Origin: Triglochin maritima
Taxonomy: Eukaryota > Streptophyta > Magnoliopsida > Alismatales > Juncaginaceae
Reading direction: 5' to 3'
Assembly (NCBI GenBank): GCA_963682175.1
Contig: OY821784.1
Location: 23,541,621 to 23,605,620 of the forward strand
Length of the DNA stretch: 64,000 bases
How positions within the stretch are numbered: the stretch's first letter is position 1; the number at the start of each line of letters is the position of its first letter. The translations under genes were made by a program, and so were the position numbers. The notes beneath the pieces are model-generated. The model was not told the DNA's origin, did no database searches, and was given only the letters and a program-made list of their open reading frames with translations. Below, in pieces: positions 10,637 through 21,247 of this stretch.

Positions 10637-11815
10637 CTAAACTTTTTTGGTTATAGGTACCCAACCATTAGAAGAACACTTCTTTTTCAGATGGCCATTT
10701 GAAGCATGCTCGTAATAACTTTTAGAAGTTTTCTTTCCATGCCTGTATCCGAGACCATGCTTTTCTAGGGATTGAATTTGGCTACCAAGCAACATGTCTA
10801 GCATCTTCTTTCCTCTTATAAAATTCTCAAGGTCTATTATCAATTACTTATTGCATTTTCTAAGTTCTTGTATTTCCTTAGCATGAGATTTATCAATAAG
10901 AGCATTCAAGCTCATATTTTCCAAGACAAGTTTATAAATTTCATTTATAATGATTCATTGAAGTATGCAAGATCATGATTAGCTTTCTTTCATAGTTTAT
11001 TTTATGCCTTAATAGCTCACATTTGTCAAGTAATTCATGAAATGCATCATGTAATTCATCATATGAATTAGAATCATGAGTTGAGAAAACATCTTTTTCT
11101 CCCTCTTTGGCTACTTGACAAGTGGTGGGCTAGTGTTGCTTTCTTTATAAGGAGACACTACACACATCTCCCTCAACTTCTTCTTGAGTGGAGAGGCATA
11201 GGTGAGCTTCTTGACTTTTCCAATCACTTGATGAGCTGGAGGATGAACAAGATGATCCATCCCACATGGCCTTGAGGGCCTTTCTTGATATTTTCTTTGT
11301 CCCTTTTCTCTCTTCTTTTGAACCTGTTTTCTTTATCCTCCTTTTCACTTCATGTTTTCCTTGAATTTGATTATGGGGCAATCTTCCTTTATATGCCCAA
11401 CTTTGTCACATTCATAACAAATGGGACGTTTAGAGCCTTCTTGTAATTCGTCCCTTCACATTCTTTGGACTTTATCCTTCACCCAATGCTTCTTGAATAT
11501 GTTAATCATCATTGCAATCTCCTCATCACTCTCCTCGGCATCCAATTTTTCAGATTTGATGCTACCCTTGAGAGTAAATTCTTTTTCTTTCGTTTTGAGA
11601 TCTCCATCTTTTTTCTCTCCTACAATTGGTTCTCATAGGCACTAAAGCTACTGATGCGGTCCTCCATAAGCACCATGTTGAAGTCTTGAGCCTCCGCAAT
11701 GGTGGTTATCTTTTTCTTCCAATCACTTGAGAGAGATCGAAGAATCTTCTGCACCTTGTCGCTTTTATTCACCACTTTTCCAAATTGTTAGTAATCACGA
11801 TGAAGCGAGTGTTTC
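10637..11815 (-). pseudogene. copia gag remnant with CCHC zinc knuckle
   Basis: Reverse-strand translation gives VNKSDKVQKILRSLSSDW (about 11765-11715), matching the copia gag family. Near 11415-11385 is a complete CCHC knuckle, CYECDKVGHIKEDC. Further on are a Ser-rich stretch (MWDGSSCSSSSSSSD, 11265 down) and a second, damaged knuckle region near 10720-10680. Frameshifts separate the blocks. The N-terminal part of gag and the 5' LTR are missing. Confidence 0.75.
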
Positions 11816-12287
11816 TTTCATTTGTGGAATGTATGATCTTCCTTTAATCCCTTACTTATCACTTAATTCTGTATTTAATTTAAGATTAGAGGGCCATCAA
11901 TCTCAACAAGCTCCACCAGACTGATCGACCCGTTCAGACAGACCAGCCCCGACTAATCACCTCTGCCCTATCAGGCCCGTACGACTAGCCTTAACCATCT
12001 TTTAAATATAACACTTGCTCACAAAGGTGCGATCAATGATAAATGATTCCATTTGCAATGAAATTTAATTGCTTTAATCAAAAGGACTAATTTTAATTAG
12101 TTAATTGAGAGGATATATCACAAATTTGTTTGTATGAAATTTATAATGGAATGATATTTTATGGACTCGAATGTGTTGTTCTGTTGATGTTGGGTTTTTT
12201 GTTGGTAGTTGAACTTTTAAAGGACTAAGAGTTCAAATTTATATCCATCTTTACATTGAGATTCTTCCTCTTGATGTGTAGAAAATT
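11816..12287. other. Unassigned AT-rich stretch
   Basis: This lies between the truncated copia gag and the CACTA transposase start. No ORF, terminus or repeat shared with the rest of the window is recognised. It could be 5' sequence of the CACTA element whose coding start follows at 12288. Confidence 0.3.
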
Positions 12288-12430
12288 ATGGATCGAAAAC
12301 GGATTTTTGCTAGTAGGTTGAGTGATGAATACGAGGCTAGGGTTGATGAATTTCTACAATTTTCCCAGAAGAATGTAGATGCTAGAAATGAGAGAAAGGT
12401 CTTATGTCGATCATTGGACATGGTAATCCA
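12288..12430 (+). pseudogene. CACTA transposase N-terminal fragment (transposase-associated domain)
   Basis: The reading frame starts at an ATG and encodes MDRKRIFASRLSDEYEARVD followed by EFLQFSQKNVDARNERK. This matches the start of plant CACTA transposases, whose N-terminal transposase-associated domain begins MD(R/K)SWM, then SRxSxEYExGVxEFLxFA. After about 45 residues the frame loses similarity where the family's CPCxxC zinc motif should be. At about 12431 the DNA switches to 3' internal sequence of retrotransposon C. Only this stub survives. Its relation to the CACTA terminus at 8012 is unclear, since the orientations differ. Confidence 0.65.
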
Positions 12431-13744
12431 ACGGGTCGACTCTCTCTATATATCCAATCCACACACTTAATTTAATGAATCATTCGAGCAAGTTAATGAA
12501 GGACTTAAATGAAAGACATGGGCAACCTTAACATTCTTAATTGATACAAAGTGCAAAGTCCATTAAGGTTCTTATTTGTATTTTTTTCTTTTTTACCTTT
12601 ACATTTTTTTACTTGTTGGTGTTTAATTCTCCCAGGTTCGGATTTCGTGCATCATTGCCTATGAGGACTTACAGTATCACATACACTTTTCCCCAAATCT
12701 CCATATAGGGTGATCCCTACCACCCATGTAATGGGAGTTTGGTCGGTGCATCCCAAGTAAGATGACTCGAAAAAACCAAGTACTAAGTCCCCTCAAATAT
12801 AATTTCCCAAGTGATAGGAGTCCTGCGACAAGATAGAACACCCTACTCATTTATTTCTTATCTAAACATGAACAAAAATCCCTACACTTAAGGTTTCACA
12901 ACAGGAGTTTAATGGTCCGAGGCTACGACAAACTTCGTTATACTAATAGACACAAATTATTTGACTCACTATGTTCCTGGTGGACTTCTTTATTTGTTTG
13001 AGTACTGAAACCCTATGATTACTCTGCCCCCCATGGAAAACCGGGGTTCATCCTTACGACTACATAATACCTAGAGTTGGTATACTAGATATCCTAATGC
13101 ATCCTATTCAAGTCAATTCTAGGAGCTTCCTTTTTACTCAGCCTCTCAACGGTTTGCACATGCTAAACACACGCAAAACCCACAAAACATTTTTTCTTTC
13201 GCAAACACATGATTATTTTCAAAGAAATTTGAAAATTTTAAAGCATTAGGCAAGCAAAAGAAAACAAGTCACTCAAAGATCATGGCAAGCAGATATATCG
13301 ATATTAGATGCAGCAAACTAACATTACCCTAATAATGCAAACAAATGAAAAGATATATCGATATTAGATGCAACAAACTAACATGACCCTAACAATGCAA
13401 ACAAAACAAAACAAAACAAAACAAAACAAAAAGAGAAAGACTCGATTATGTACACACATAAAACACCCCCCGACACTTACTTCATGCATTGTCCTCAATG
13501 AATGTGAGAATGAAAAAGGAAAGATCTCACCAACGTGAAGCGCAAAGGGAAGTTCATGGTTATGTGGATGGACATACACCTGAATTCCTGACAACCTGTG
13601 AGATACTTAAGAAGGGAGACAAATACGTGAAAGCAATGAGACCCAAACACACAAGGGTTAGGGCCCACAACAACCTATGCTCACTCTTGGAGTATTTTTT
13701 TCTTTTATTTTCTCTTGTTTTTTTCTTTATTTACAACTATGTAC
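12431..13744 (-). other. 3' non-coding internal region of element C
   Basis: This is the reverse complement of the conserved 3' region of J, A and G: internal polypurine-like tract at about 13465, A/T-rich tract near 12580-12610, and the CACGGCTCC-type block near 12820-12840. It is more diverged than in A. The hairpins and PPT are lost by truncation at 12431. Confidence 0.7.
13291..13410. repeat. Two-copy 60-bp tandem duplication
   Basis: AGATATATCGATATTAGATG begins at 13291 and again at 13351, and each 60-bp unit continues in parallel with a few substitutions. The second unit runs into an AAAAC pentamer run (about 13401-13432). Other elements have this block once, so the duplication is private to C. 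Confidence 0.8.
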
Positions 13745-13869
13745 AATAATGGGCTCCCACCATTTGTAAAGGGACATAAAATGGGCACCCGCAATCTCCC
13801 GAGCTAGCAACACACTTGCATGGACTCGAAACATGAGAATTGTTGACACGTTATGAACCAAGGATGATG

Positions 13870-13874
13870 GTTCA
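13870..13874 (+). repeat. Target-site duplication GTTCA of element A (left)
   Basis: GTTCA precedes the 5' LTR of A and is repeated at 22815-22819 after the 3' LTR. This confirms the element boundaries. Confidence 0.93.
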
Positions 13875-14242
13875 TGATTGACATCATTTCATGCTTATAT
13901 TTGTACCTTATATCCATTATCTTACACCTAAGCAATGCTATGTGACGAGTTTTATGTTTGATTTTCAGAAATAAAGAGGTTTGAAGAGAAGAGCCATGAA
14001 AGGACCCAAAAGCAGGAAAAAGGACTTAATTGTGAGACCTGGGGACTAAAATGCAAGGGAGAAGGACCTGATCGTAAGACCGAAGGACGTAAGAGCAAAA
14101 CAGGAAACTCCACACCATCATGGGGAGTGTTTTGGCAATTCGATTCGGGTCGGAGCTTCAACAAACCAAGTAGATGCATCGAAGACCAAGAAATGCTTCC
14201 AGAGAAGCCCAGCACAAAACCCAGACAGATCTGGGCCTTATA

Positions 14243-14281
14243 GGCCGCCAATTGCCGGTCTGGAACCGCCAATTGGCGGTT
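14243..14281 (+). repeat. Paired dyads in U3 of element A (5' LTR)
   Basis: Dyads are at 14243-14260 and 14264-14281, starts 21 bp apart; the second reads AACCGCCAATTGGCGGTT. It ends 77 bp before the USE motif. Confidence 0.7.
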
Positions 14282-14358
14282 TGGATGAGCCCAACTCTGC
14301 TAAGCTCGCTCGTGGACTTGTATTATCATGTGTTTAGGCTATTTTTGGTATTGGTTTA

Positions 14359-14409
14359 GTCCCACATCGGGGGATTGTCCCGGATTAGCTTTTTCCATGT
14401 TTATAAATA
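14359..14409 (+). promoter_or_regulatory. LTR promoter of A (5' LTR): USE-like motif plus TATA
   Basis: GTCCCACATCG (14359-14369) and TATAAATA (14402-14409) are separated by 32 bp, as in J and D. This copy would drive the genomic transcript. Confidence 0.72.
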
Positions 14410-15420
14410 GAACTCTTCACCTCCCATTGTATCCATCTCTCTCTTTGGTGGCCACCTTCCCTATTAAGAGTGAAGCCTTGAAGCAAACCTCTGGTGGAGG
14501 AAGGGCTACTTGTAATAGAGTGAGTTAATAATAGATGTTTTCTTTCATATGCATGCTTGCTTGTTTGTTTTGTTTTATGATTCTTTAATATTTCTTGCTT
14601 GATTAGTGTAGTTTCGTTTCAGTATAATGCTTTCTTTTGTTAGAGTAGTTAGTTTAAATATGTGTGAGTAGTTCCATCCCCATTTGGGGGGTGGAGAAAT
14701 ATGTGATATAATCATGTAGTGTATTAAGTGTGTGTTATCTTAATCCCTTGAGCTTTAAATGATTTCCATAACCATCTAATGGGTCTCCACTCTTATCTTT
14801 GATATGCTAATGCTCTTGAATGAATCTTAGCTTATGCTTTGATTAGTGGATCTATTTTATGGGGAATGATAAGGTTAGGATATGGATAGGAATTAATATT
14901 GGAAACACAACTTGTAGTGTATGAACTCTTGTTGCCTTTACCTTAGCTAATGTCTTGTATGTTTTAATGATGTAGTCTTATCTTAATTCATGTCGAGGCA
15001 AAGTAGGGTCTAGTCTTTATACTTGAGTTCATTTAGCTTCATTCCAATTATTGTCTTGTATGTTTTAATGATGTAGTAAAATCTTAATTAGTGTGGAGGC
15101 AAAGTTGGATGTAGTTTTATGATTTCATGCACTACATGTTGTGAGGAGCTTAATTACACACACACACACCACACACACATCTTTAGGTTCACATCATTTC
15201 TCTACCCCCTTTGGGGTTTAGTTTTTCTAGCTTCTTTTCCATTCCCATTTGCATCTTAGTGTAGTTTAGTGTAATCAAACCAACCTTTCTTCCCTTTCTT
15301 TACCTCTCGCCTTCGCACAAACCAAGTGTCGACACACCTCCCAGTGGACGACCCGTATTTGCCACCGCTTCAACGCGGCCGTGCACTTGCGGTTAAATAT
15401 AAAACGATCAATCAAGTTTT

Positions 15421-15438
15421 TGGCGCCGTTGCCGGGGA
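15421..15438 (+). promoter_or_regulatory. Primer binding site of element A (tRNA-Asp)
   Basis: TGGCGCCGTTGCCGGGGA is complementary to the 3' end of plant tRNA-Asp including CCA. It is the typical Athila minus-strand primer site. Confidence 0.9.
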
Positions 15439-16520
15439 GGTGCTTTGTCCAGACCTTGGTTTGGGCGATTCGAGGGGTTTTTAATTTTTTTTTTCCAGTT
15501 TTTCTTAGTTTCAGTGAACCATCGGATCATGGGGAGGCTACTGGACAAGTTTGAGGGACAAAAGCTTCAAAAGGACCGCCAATTGACGGCCTGGTGAGGG
15601 ATTCATGCTCTCAAATTTTTGCTTGTAGTTGGTTCTGTAATTTGTGTTATCTAGGAGCCCTATTTTGCATGCTTTGACTTCTGGTTTGCTCCCAGATCAT
15701 TAATCACTCCCCCATTAATCAACTTGGCCCTAAAATCCAACGCAAAAGACTAGACGTTCTTATTTGTTTAGGTCACGCATCATGTATTGACTTAGGCATA
15801 TAGTTGTCTTTTCTTTTAGCTTTATTTTCAGTTGTTGAGTGCTGGCGTGAGGTACGCATTTCCTACACTCATTCATGCATCTCGTATGCCATGCATTAGT
15901 TAGTAGGAATTGCATCAGGACAAGAGTGAGATAGCGTTTGATTGGAGCGATTGATTGCTAGATCTAGGATCAAATCGCTACTAAGGAGGGGTTGTCCCAT
16001 AAAAGATAAGGTGGGGGATTTCATCACCCTTTCCTTGGCCCCAAAAATCACTCTTAATACAACCTTAACTAAAAGCAAGTAGACATTGGCCCTAAGGATT
16101 GCGGGCGCACTAGGAGAGTAATCTAGTTGAGACCGTCATGACCTGATCGGCGTTGCCTACCTTGTCGATAGTAGGAGGTACTGGATCTCCGGATCTGGTA
16201 TCACTTGCTGGGCATTGTGCTCCTCGTTGTAGGGAGGTGAGGCGTGTTGAGGCTAGTGACCTCGAAGTTAGGCGTCGTCTAGCCTAAGGATCCATTGCCT
16301 TACATTGTTTGAGCCGTGCTTGCTAGTTAGGCTTCTTCCTGATCCCACTACCCACGTTAGCTCTAGGGATTCTTCCCTCCTCATCTGAGTCCTCTCCTCA
16401 TCTATTCTCTGTGTTTAGTCTCCTCCTCTAGTACACCTTCTGTTGAGTGTTTGTTAGAGTCGAGTCGAGCATTTTATGCGAGGTTGGGCTCGTTTTGGTG
16501 AGAGCGCTCGACTTTAGAGA
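15439..16520 (+). other. Untranslated leader of element A
   Basis: A 1.1-kb region without a credible ORF, conserved in D, F, G, H and C. It holds one dyad (15574-15591, GACCGCCAATTGACGGCC), a conserved GATCGGCGTTGCC stretch near 16150 and a T/C-rich stretch before gag. A packaging or translation-control role is only inferred. Confidence 0.65.
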
Positions 16521-17359
16521 GTGCATTCTTCTGAGATGGACGGTTTTGGTGATCGACCATCTCCGCCTCGTGCTCCTTTGGAGCAAGAGGCCGAGTCTTC
16601 TCGTGGTGGCGAGGGAGACCGGGTTCCATACATGGAGTACCTCGGTCCCCTCCGACCACTACGTAGACCTCCTTCTCCTCCTCCTCTAACTCGAGAGGAA
16701 GGGAGATTCGGTCAGGATCGAGTTCTTAGTGCACCACCACGTTTAGCTCGACATGATAGACCGATGACTTTGTGGTAGCGGACCCATCCTGTTCGGGCCG
16801 CGCAACCTTCTTGCATAGTTGTTCCCCTGCTCGCGGGAACAACTATGAGCTAAAACCTCAATATGTGAGCATGCTTCCAACCTTTACTGCCAATAAGGAG
16901 GATCCGTATATCTTTATACACGAATTCGAGGAAGTATGCTCCATGTTCAAGCTTCAACAGCTTGACGAGGATTCAGTCCGGTTGAGGATGATTTCTTTCG
17001 CATTGAAGGATAATGCGAAGAAATGGATGTATAGCCTCCCGGCAAGCTCGATTCGGTCTTGGGATGACTTTGTGACCGTCTTTCTGAAGAGATTTTTCCC
17101 TCAAAGGAAAACTCAACAGATACGGCACCAGATACATCAAATGTATCAGACCGAGACCGAATCTTTTCATGGTTTCTTTGAGAGGTTCAAGGACCTTCTC
17201 CAGCAATGCCCTCATCATGGACTTGAGCTATGGCCGCTGTGCCAGATTGTTTATGAGGGCATCAACTACAACACGCGCACATTGTTGGAGTCGAGGTGTC
17301 AGGGTGACTTCCAAATGAAACCCATCGAGGAGGCATGGGACACTTTTGAGTCCATGTAG
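16521..17359 (+). pseudogene. gag: gag N-terminal and capsid region of element A (frameshifted)
   Basis: The first frame (ATG at 16521, alternative at 16536) encodes a Pro/Arg-rich N-terminus ending at a TAG at 16776-16778. A frameshift near 16830 moves coding to the frame carrying the retrotrans_gag capsid segment: PQYVSMLPTFTANKEDPYIF, FALKDNAKKWMYSLPASSI, WDDFVTVFLKRFFP, HGFFERFKDLLQQCPHHGLE and LCQIVYEGINY. A TAG at 17357-17359 stops this frame where the downstream ORF (17346 on) overlaps by 14 bases. A single extra base appears to cause that last break. Homologous segments in D (reverse, 33200-32620) and G (56090-56600) are also broken, at different places. Confidence 0.85.
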
Positions 17360-19661
17360 CTTCGAGTGGGACACCATGAGAGAGGCACCAGCCGCCAGGT
17401 CTTCTGGTCGAGCTGGATCATATCATGTTGAGTCGACTATCGCGTCTGAGGCGAAAATGACTGCTCTAATGCGTAGGATAGAGAGTTTGGAGATCGACCG
17501 AGCTCCTGTAGCTCAGGTCGCTACTCCCGGGTGTACTAGGTGTGGACTGTCGGGACATGATGACTTGGAGTGCGCTTACGCTCCAAGTGATACTGAGCAT
17601 GCAAATGCGATGTATCAACAAAGGCCCCGAAACGACCCGTACAGTCTTTCCTACAACCCGGGATGGCGTAACCATCCTAACTTCTCTTGGGGGTCTAGTG
17701 GAGGCCACGGTCAGAGCTCGCACGCTCAACCTCCACCTCCACCTTATCAACCTCCACGGCCATCGACGACCTACCAACCCCCACATCAAAGGTCTCAGCA
17801 CCATAATTACCAACCTGGTCAGGCCTCTTCGTCGGGTTATTCTAACCAGACTCCACCACCCCAGCAGGTTGACCCTAAGGACTCTACCCTTGAACAAACC
17901 CTTCAAACGTTCATGCAGACCACTCATTCCATGCTTGCGGCCAGCAATAATTCGGTCAAAGCATTGGAAATGCAAGTTAGCCAGTTGGCTAATCAGCTCC
18001 ATGAACGCGAGAAGGGCCAATTACCGAGTCAACCTAAGGTGAATCCTCGGGGTACCCATTCTCAAGGAAGGACACCTTTACCTCATGCTACCTCTGAACC
18101 GACCCATCATATTAATGTGATTCATACTTTGAGGTCGGGTAAGGAGGTGGATAACCACATTGGGGTGCCTTCTTTGTCATCACCATCTTTGAGGGAGCCG
18201 GATCCTGAGGCTCCCTCCACAAATACTTCCAGGAACGAGCCAGATCCTGAGGTTCTTTCTACATTTCCTTCGACAAAGGGGCCTAACCCTGAGGTCCCCT
18301 TGTCTCCTCTTGTGTCGAAGGAACCAGATTTTGAGGTCCCCACTCATGTTTCTTTGGACCTGAATTCTGGGGTGCCTTCGCACCCTTATGCCCCAAAGGT
18401 GCCATTCCCTGAGCGCCTTAAAAAGAAAACCTCTGATCAGCATGACAAGATGCTTGAGATGTTTAGGCAAGTTAAGGTGAACATCCCTCTGTTGGAGGTG
18501 ATTCAGCAAATGGCACCTTATGCCAAGGTTCTCAAGGACTTATGCACCAAGAAGAGAAAAACTCATGTTCCCAAGAAAGCTTTTCTTGCGGCTAACGTGA
18601 GTTCTTTGTTGGCACAACCCATGCAAGTCAAGTACAAGGACCCTGGCTGTCATACTATCTCTTGTGTGATTGGTGATGTGTCCATACATCGAGCCTTATT
18701 GGACCTTGGTGCATCTGTTAATCTTCTGCCATATTCGGTCTACATCCACCTCGGTCTTGGAGACCTCAAACAAACAAAGACCACTCTTCAATTGGATGAT
18801 AGGTCTATGAAGAAACCGAGGGGTGTGGTGGAAGATGTGCTGATCAAAGTGGGAGAGTTCATTTATCCAGTTGACTTCTTTGTCTTGGATACTGAACCTG
18901 TGCCAAACCCACTTGGACAAATTCCTGTCATTCTGGGGCGGCCATTCCTTGCGACTTCCAATGCATTGATCAATTGTCGTAATGGTCTGATGCGCTTGAC
19001 TTATGGTAGTCAATGCGCTGCTTTTAACATCTTCACCATCGGCAAGAAGCCAGGTGCCATCAATGACCCTGTTGGGGTCAACCTTATCCAGGGTTTGGAT
19101 GAGATTGAAGTTGAGGGCACCTTCAAGTACTTCAGAGAATTGTTCGATGAAGCTCCTGAAGGTGGTGAAGATGTTTCACCTGGGCTGGCACAAGAAGGTG
19201 CCTTAAGTTCTGATCATGTGGCCTCAGAGCCACGTCCTTTTGATCTTGTGGCCCTTGAGCCACATTCTTCTTATCTTGTGGCCCTTGAGCCACATCCTTC
19301 TGATCTTGTGGCCCTTGAGCCACATTCTTCTGATCTTGTGGCCCTTGAGCCACAACCTTGCGACCATGTGGCTTTTGAGCCACAAGATACCTATTTTATG
19401 GCCTCTAGGCCATATGATCTTCATTTTGTATCTGCTGAGGACCCCATGTGGGTTAAGAATCAACCACCTGATACCCTTCAACCTGATAGAGGTTCACATC
19501 TCATTCATGCCTCCTATCTTGCCCACTCTCAAGAGGCATCAAAAGACCACAACGCTTATAAGGGTATCAGGTGGTCAAACAATTCTGATTTATATGTCGC
19601 GAGCCCATGCATGTGCATTTTTGGCTCGAGTGATGGCGGGTTCCCATTTAATGTCCCTTGA
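17346..19661 (+). CDS. gag C-terminus and aspartic protease ORF of element A
   Basis: A 771-codon open frame. The true join to the upstream capsid is lost by frameshift, so the ATG may not be a natural start. It begins with DTMREAPAARS, then the zinc knuckle CTRCGLSGHDDLEC (17532-17573) and a Pro/Gln/Ser-rich linker. A conserved segment before protease (FRQVKVNIPLLEVIQQMAPY, FLAANVSSLL) follows. The protease has its active site DLGASVNLLP (Asp codon 18702); DLG rather than D[ST]G is usual in Athila. Flap and C-terminal motifs are [17 protein letters not shown]. After the protease come six tandem VALEPH-type repeats and a tail ending FPFNVP. RT is absent. The protease looks intact; activity is not proven. 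Confidence 0.85.
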   Translation: MSPCSFEWDTMREAPAARSSGRAGSYHVESTIASEAKMTALMRRIESLEIDRAPVAQVATPGCTRCGLSGHDDLECAYAPSDTEHANAMYQQRPRNDPYSLSYNPGWRNHPNFSWGSSGGHGQSSHAQPPPPPYQPPRPSTTYQPPHQRSQHHNYQPGQASSSGYSNQTPPPQQVDPKDSTLEQTLQTFMQTTHSMLAASNNSVKALEMQVSQLANQLHEREKGQLPSQPKVNPRGTHSQGRTPLPHATSEPTHHINVIHTLRSGKEVDNHIGVPSLSSPSLREPDPEAPSTNTSRNEPDPEVLSTFPSTKGPNPEVPLSPLVSKEPDFEVPTHVSLDLNSGVPSHPYAPKVPFPERLKKKTSDQHDKMLEMFRQVKVNIPLLEVIQQMAPYAKVLKDLCTKKRKTHVPKKAFLAANVSSLLAQPMQVKYKDPGCHTISCVIGDVSIHRALLDLGASVNLLPYSVYIHLGLGDLKQTKTTLQLDDRSMKKPRGVVEDVLIKVGEFIYPVDFFVLDTEPVPNPLGQIPVILGRPFLATSNALINCRNGLMRLTYGSQCAAFNIFTIGKKPGAINDPVGVNLIQGLDEIEVEGTFKYFRELFDEAPEGGEDVSPGLAQEGALSSDHVASEPRPFDLVALEPHSSYLVALEPHPSDLVALEPHSSDLVALEPQPCDHVAFEPQDTYFMASRPYDLHFVSAEDPMWVKNQPPDTLQPDRGSHLIHASYLAHSQEASKDHNAYKGIRWSNNSDLYVASPCMCIFGSSDGGFPFNVP
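19211..19420 (+). repeat. In-frame 30-bp tandem repeat with hairpin core
   Basis: Six 30-bp units (starts 19211, 19241, 19271, 19301, 19331, 19361) and a degenerate seventh. Each has an inverted repeat GTGGC-CCTTGA-GCCAC and encodes a LVALEPHSSD-like peptide. J has one copy (about 508-530), H one (about 51333-51350) and C two on the reverse strand (about 23207-23260). This is an expansion specific to A. Confidence 0.9.
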
Positions 19662-21232
19662 CATATGAAGAGGGGAGCCCATTTGTTGTACATAAAAAAA
19701 AGAAAAAAAAGAAAAAAAAGAAAAAAGAAAGTACAATAAAAGACTCCTTCAGTGAGCATCGATTGTTGTGGGCTCCAACCCTTGTGTATTTGGGCCCCAG
19801 TTCTTTCACGTATTTGTATCCCTTCTTTAGCTTCTCACAGGTTTTGAGGGAATTTGGGTTGTGTCCATCAACATAGCCGAAACTTCCCTTTGTACTTCAC
19901 GTTTGTGAGATCTATTCTTTTTCATGCATAACTCCATATAGTATCTTGCTCACATTCATTGAGGACAACACATGAACTAGGTGTAGGGGGGTGTTTTACG
20001 TATGTACATAGTTGAGTCTTTTTCCTTTGATTTTGTTTTCTTTTGTTTGCATTTTTTAGGGTCATGTTAGTGTGCTTCATTTAATATCGATATATCTGCT
20101 TGCCATGATCCTTGGGTGACTTGTCTTCTTTTGCTTGCCTAGTGCTTTAAAATTTTCACATTTCTTTCAAAATCTTCATGTCTTTGCGAAAGAAAATGTT
20201 TTGTGGGTTTTGCGTGTGTTTAGCATGTGAAAAACCGTTGAGAGGCAAAGTAAAAAGAAAGCTCCCAAAATTGTCTTCAACTTGATGCATTTGGATATCT
20301 AGTACTGTGGCTTTAGGATTTATCGAGTCGTTAGGATGCACCCCAGTTTTCTCTTGGGGGTGAGTAATCAAAGGGTTTCAGTGCTCAAACATTTAAAGAA
20401 GTCCACCCGGAACCTAGTGAGTCAATAATTCGTGTCTGTTAAACTTAAGGAAGTTTGTTGTAGTCAAGGACCCTTTAAATCTTGTTGTGAGACATTAAGT
20501 GTAGGGGTTTTGGTTCATGTGTAGATAAGAAATAAGTGAGTATGTGTTCTCTCTTCTCGCACGGCTCCTATCACTCGGGAAAGTAGGTCTGAAGGGACTT
20601 TGTGCCTGGTGCTTTCGAGTCATCTGACTTGGGATGCGCCGACCGAACTCCCGTTACACGGGTGGTAGGGATTGCCCTACGTGGAGATTTGGGGAAAGGT
20701 GTACGTGATTGTGTAAGTCCTCATGGGCAATGATGCACGAAACCTGACCCTGGGAGAATGAAGCTCCAACTAATAAAAAGAAAAAAAAACGATGAAAAGA
20801 AACAAAAAGAAAAAAAATGGTAATGCAAATAAGAACCTTAATGGACTTTACACTTTGTAGCACTTGAGGATCTTGAGGTTGTCCATGTCTTTCACTTAAT
20901 TCCTTATTTAACTTGCACGAATGGTTCATTAGGATAGGTGTGGACTAATTACCTTTATAGAGTCGGCCCGTAGGATTACCGCGTCCATTGATCGACAAAA
21001 AATTGTCGAACGAGTCGAGGTCTAGATTGAATAATGCATCTTGTTCGGATTTTGTGGGTATATCCGTTGAAAACCCTCAGGAGACAACACTCCTCCTCCT
21101 TGGCAACAAGCAGGCTTAACGTCTTGTTGCACGTGCTAACTGCAACCGTGATTCCTACGAAAGTGAGTTAGGATTTCTTGTATTTTGTTTTCTTTTCTCT
21201 TTCTTTGTTTTGCTCGGGACTAGCAAAAACTT
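19662..21232 (+). other. Non-coding 3' internal region of element A
   Basis: It has the same landmarks as in J: a long A-rich purine tract (19695-19735), internal polypurine-like tract (about 19979), second A-rich tract (about 20775-20820) and double hairpin (21095-21146, loop GCAA, one mismatch in each stem). Confidence 0.7.
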
Positions 21233-21247
21233 AGGTGTGGGGGTATT
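21233..21247 (+). promoter_or_regulatory. Polypurine tract of element A
   Basis: AGGTGTGGGGGTATT is immediately before the 3' LTR start TGATTGCC. Confidence 0.88.

Larger units (their letters stand above)
8013..11815 (-). mobile_element. Ty1/copia retrotransposon (SIRE-like) internal region, degraded
   Basis: On the reverse strand the order is gag, gag-pre-integrase, integrase, RT and start of RNase H, i.e. the copia order. Every domain has stops or frameshifts. The 3' end is cut by the CACTA terminus at 8012. The 5' end fades in gag near 11815, and no LTR is recognisable. Motifs resemble SIRE/Maximus elements, recognised from memory. Confidence 0.85.
13875..15414 (+). repeat. 5' LTR of element A
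   Basis: It starts TGATTGACATC after TSD GTTCA and ends TCAATCA, six bases before the PBS. It contains two dyads, the USE-TATA promoter and the U5 hairpin motifs. It lacks about 36 bp present in the 3' LTR near 21910-21950. A short CA-rich microsatellite lies near 15155-15178. Confidence 0.93.

Noticed and set aside
15154..15180. CA microsatellite as a separate functional element
   Set aside because: A short low-complexity run within the LTR, present in the sister LTR (22561-22580) with a different length.
15421..15438. Possible tRNA-Asp gene
   Set aside because: Only the 18-base complement of the tRNA 3' end is present, at the correct place for a retrotransposon PBS.
17346..17359. Programmed frameshift between gag and the protease ORF of A
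   Set aside because: No slippery heptamer is seen, and the break looks like a one-base insertion; D and G are broken at other points.
19211..19420. CRISPR-like array
   Set aside because: Units are contiguous 30-bp tandem copies with no unique spacers, lie inside an ORF, and the DNA is a plant genome.
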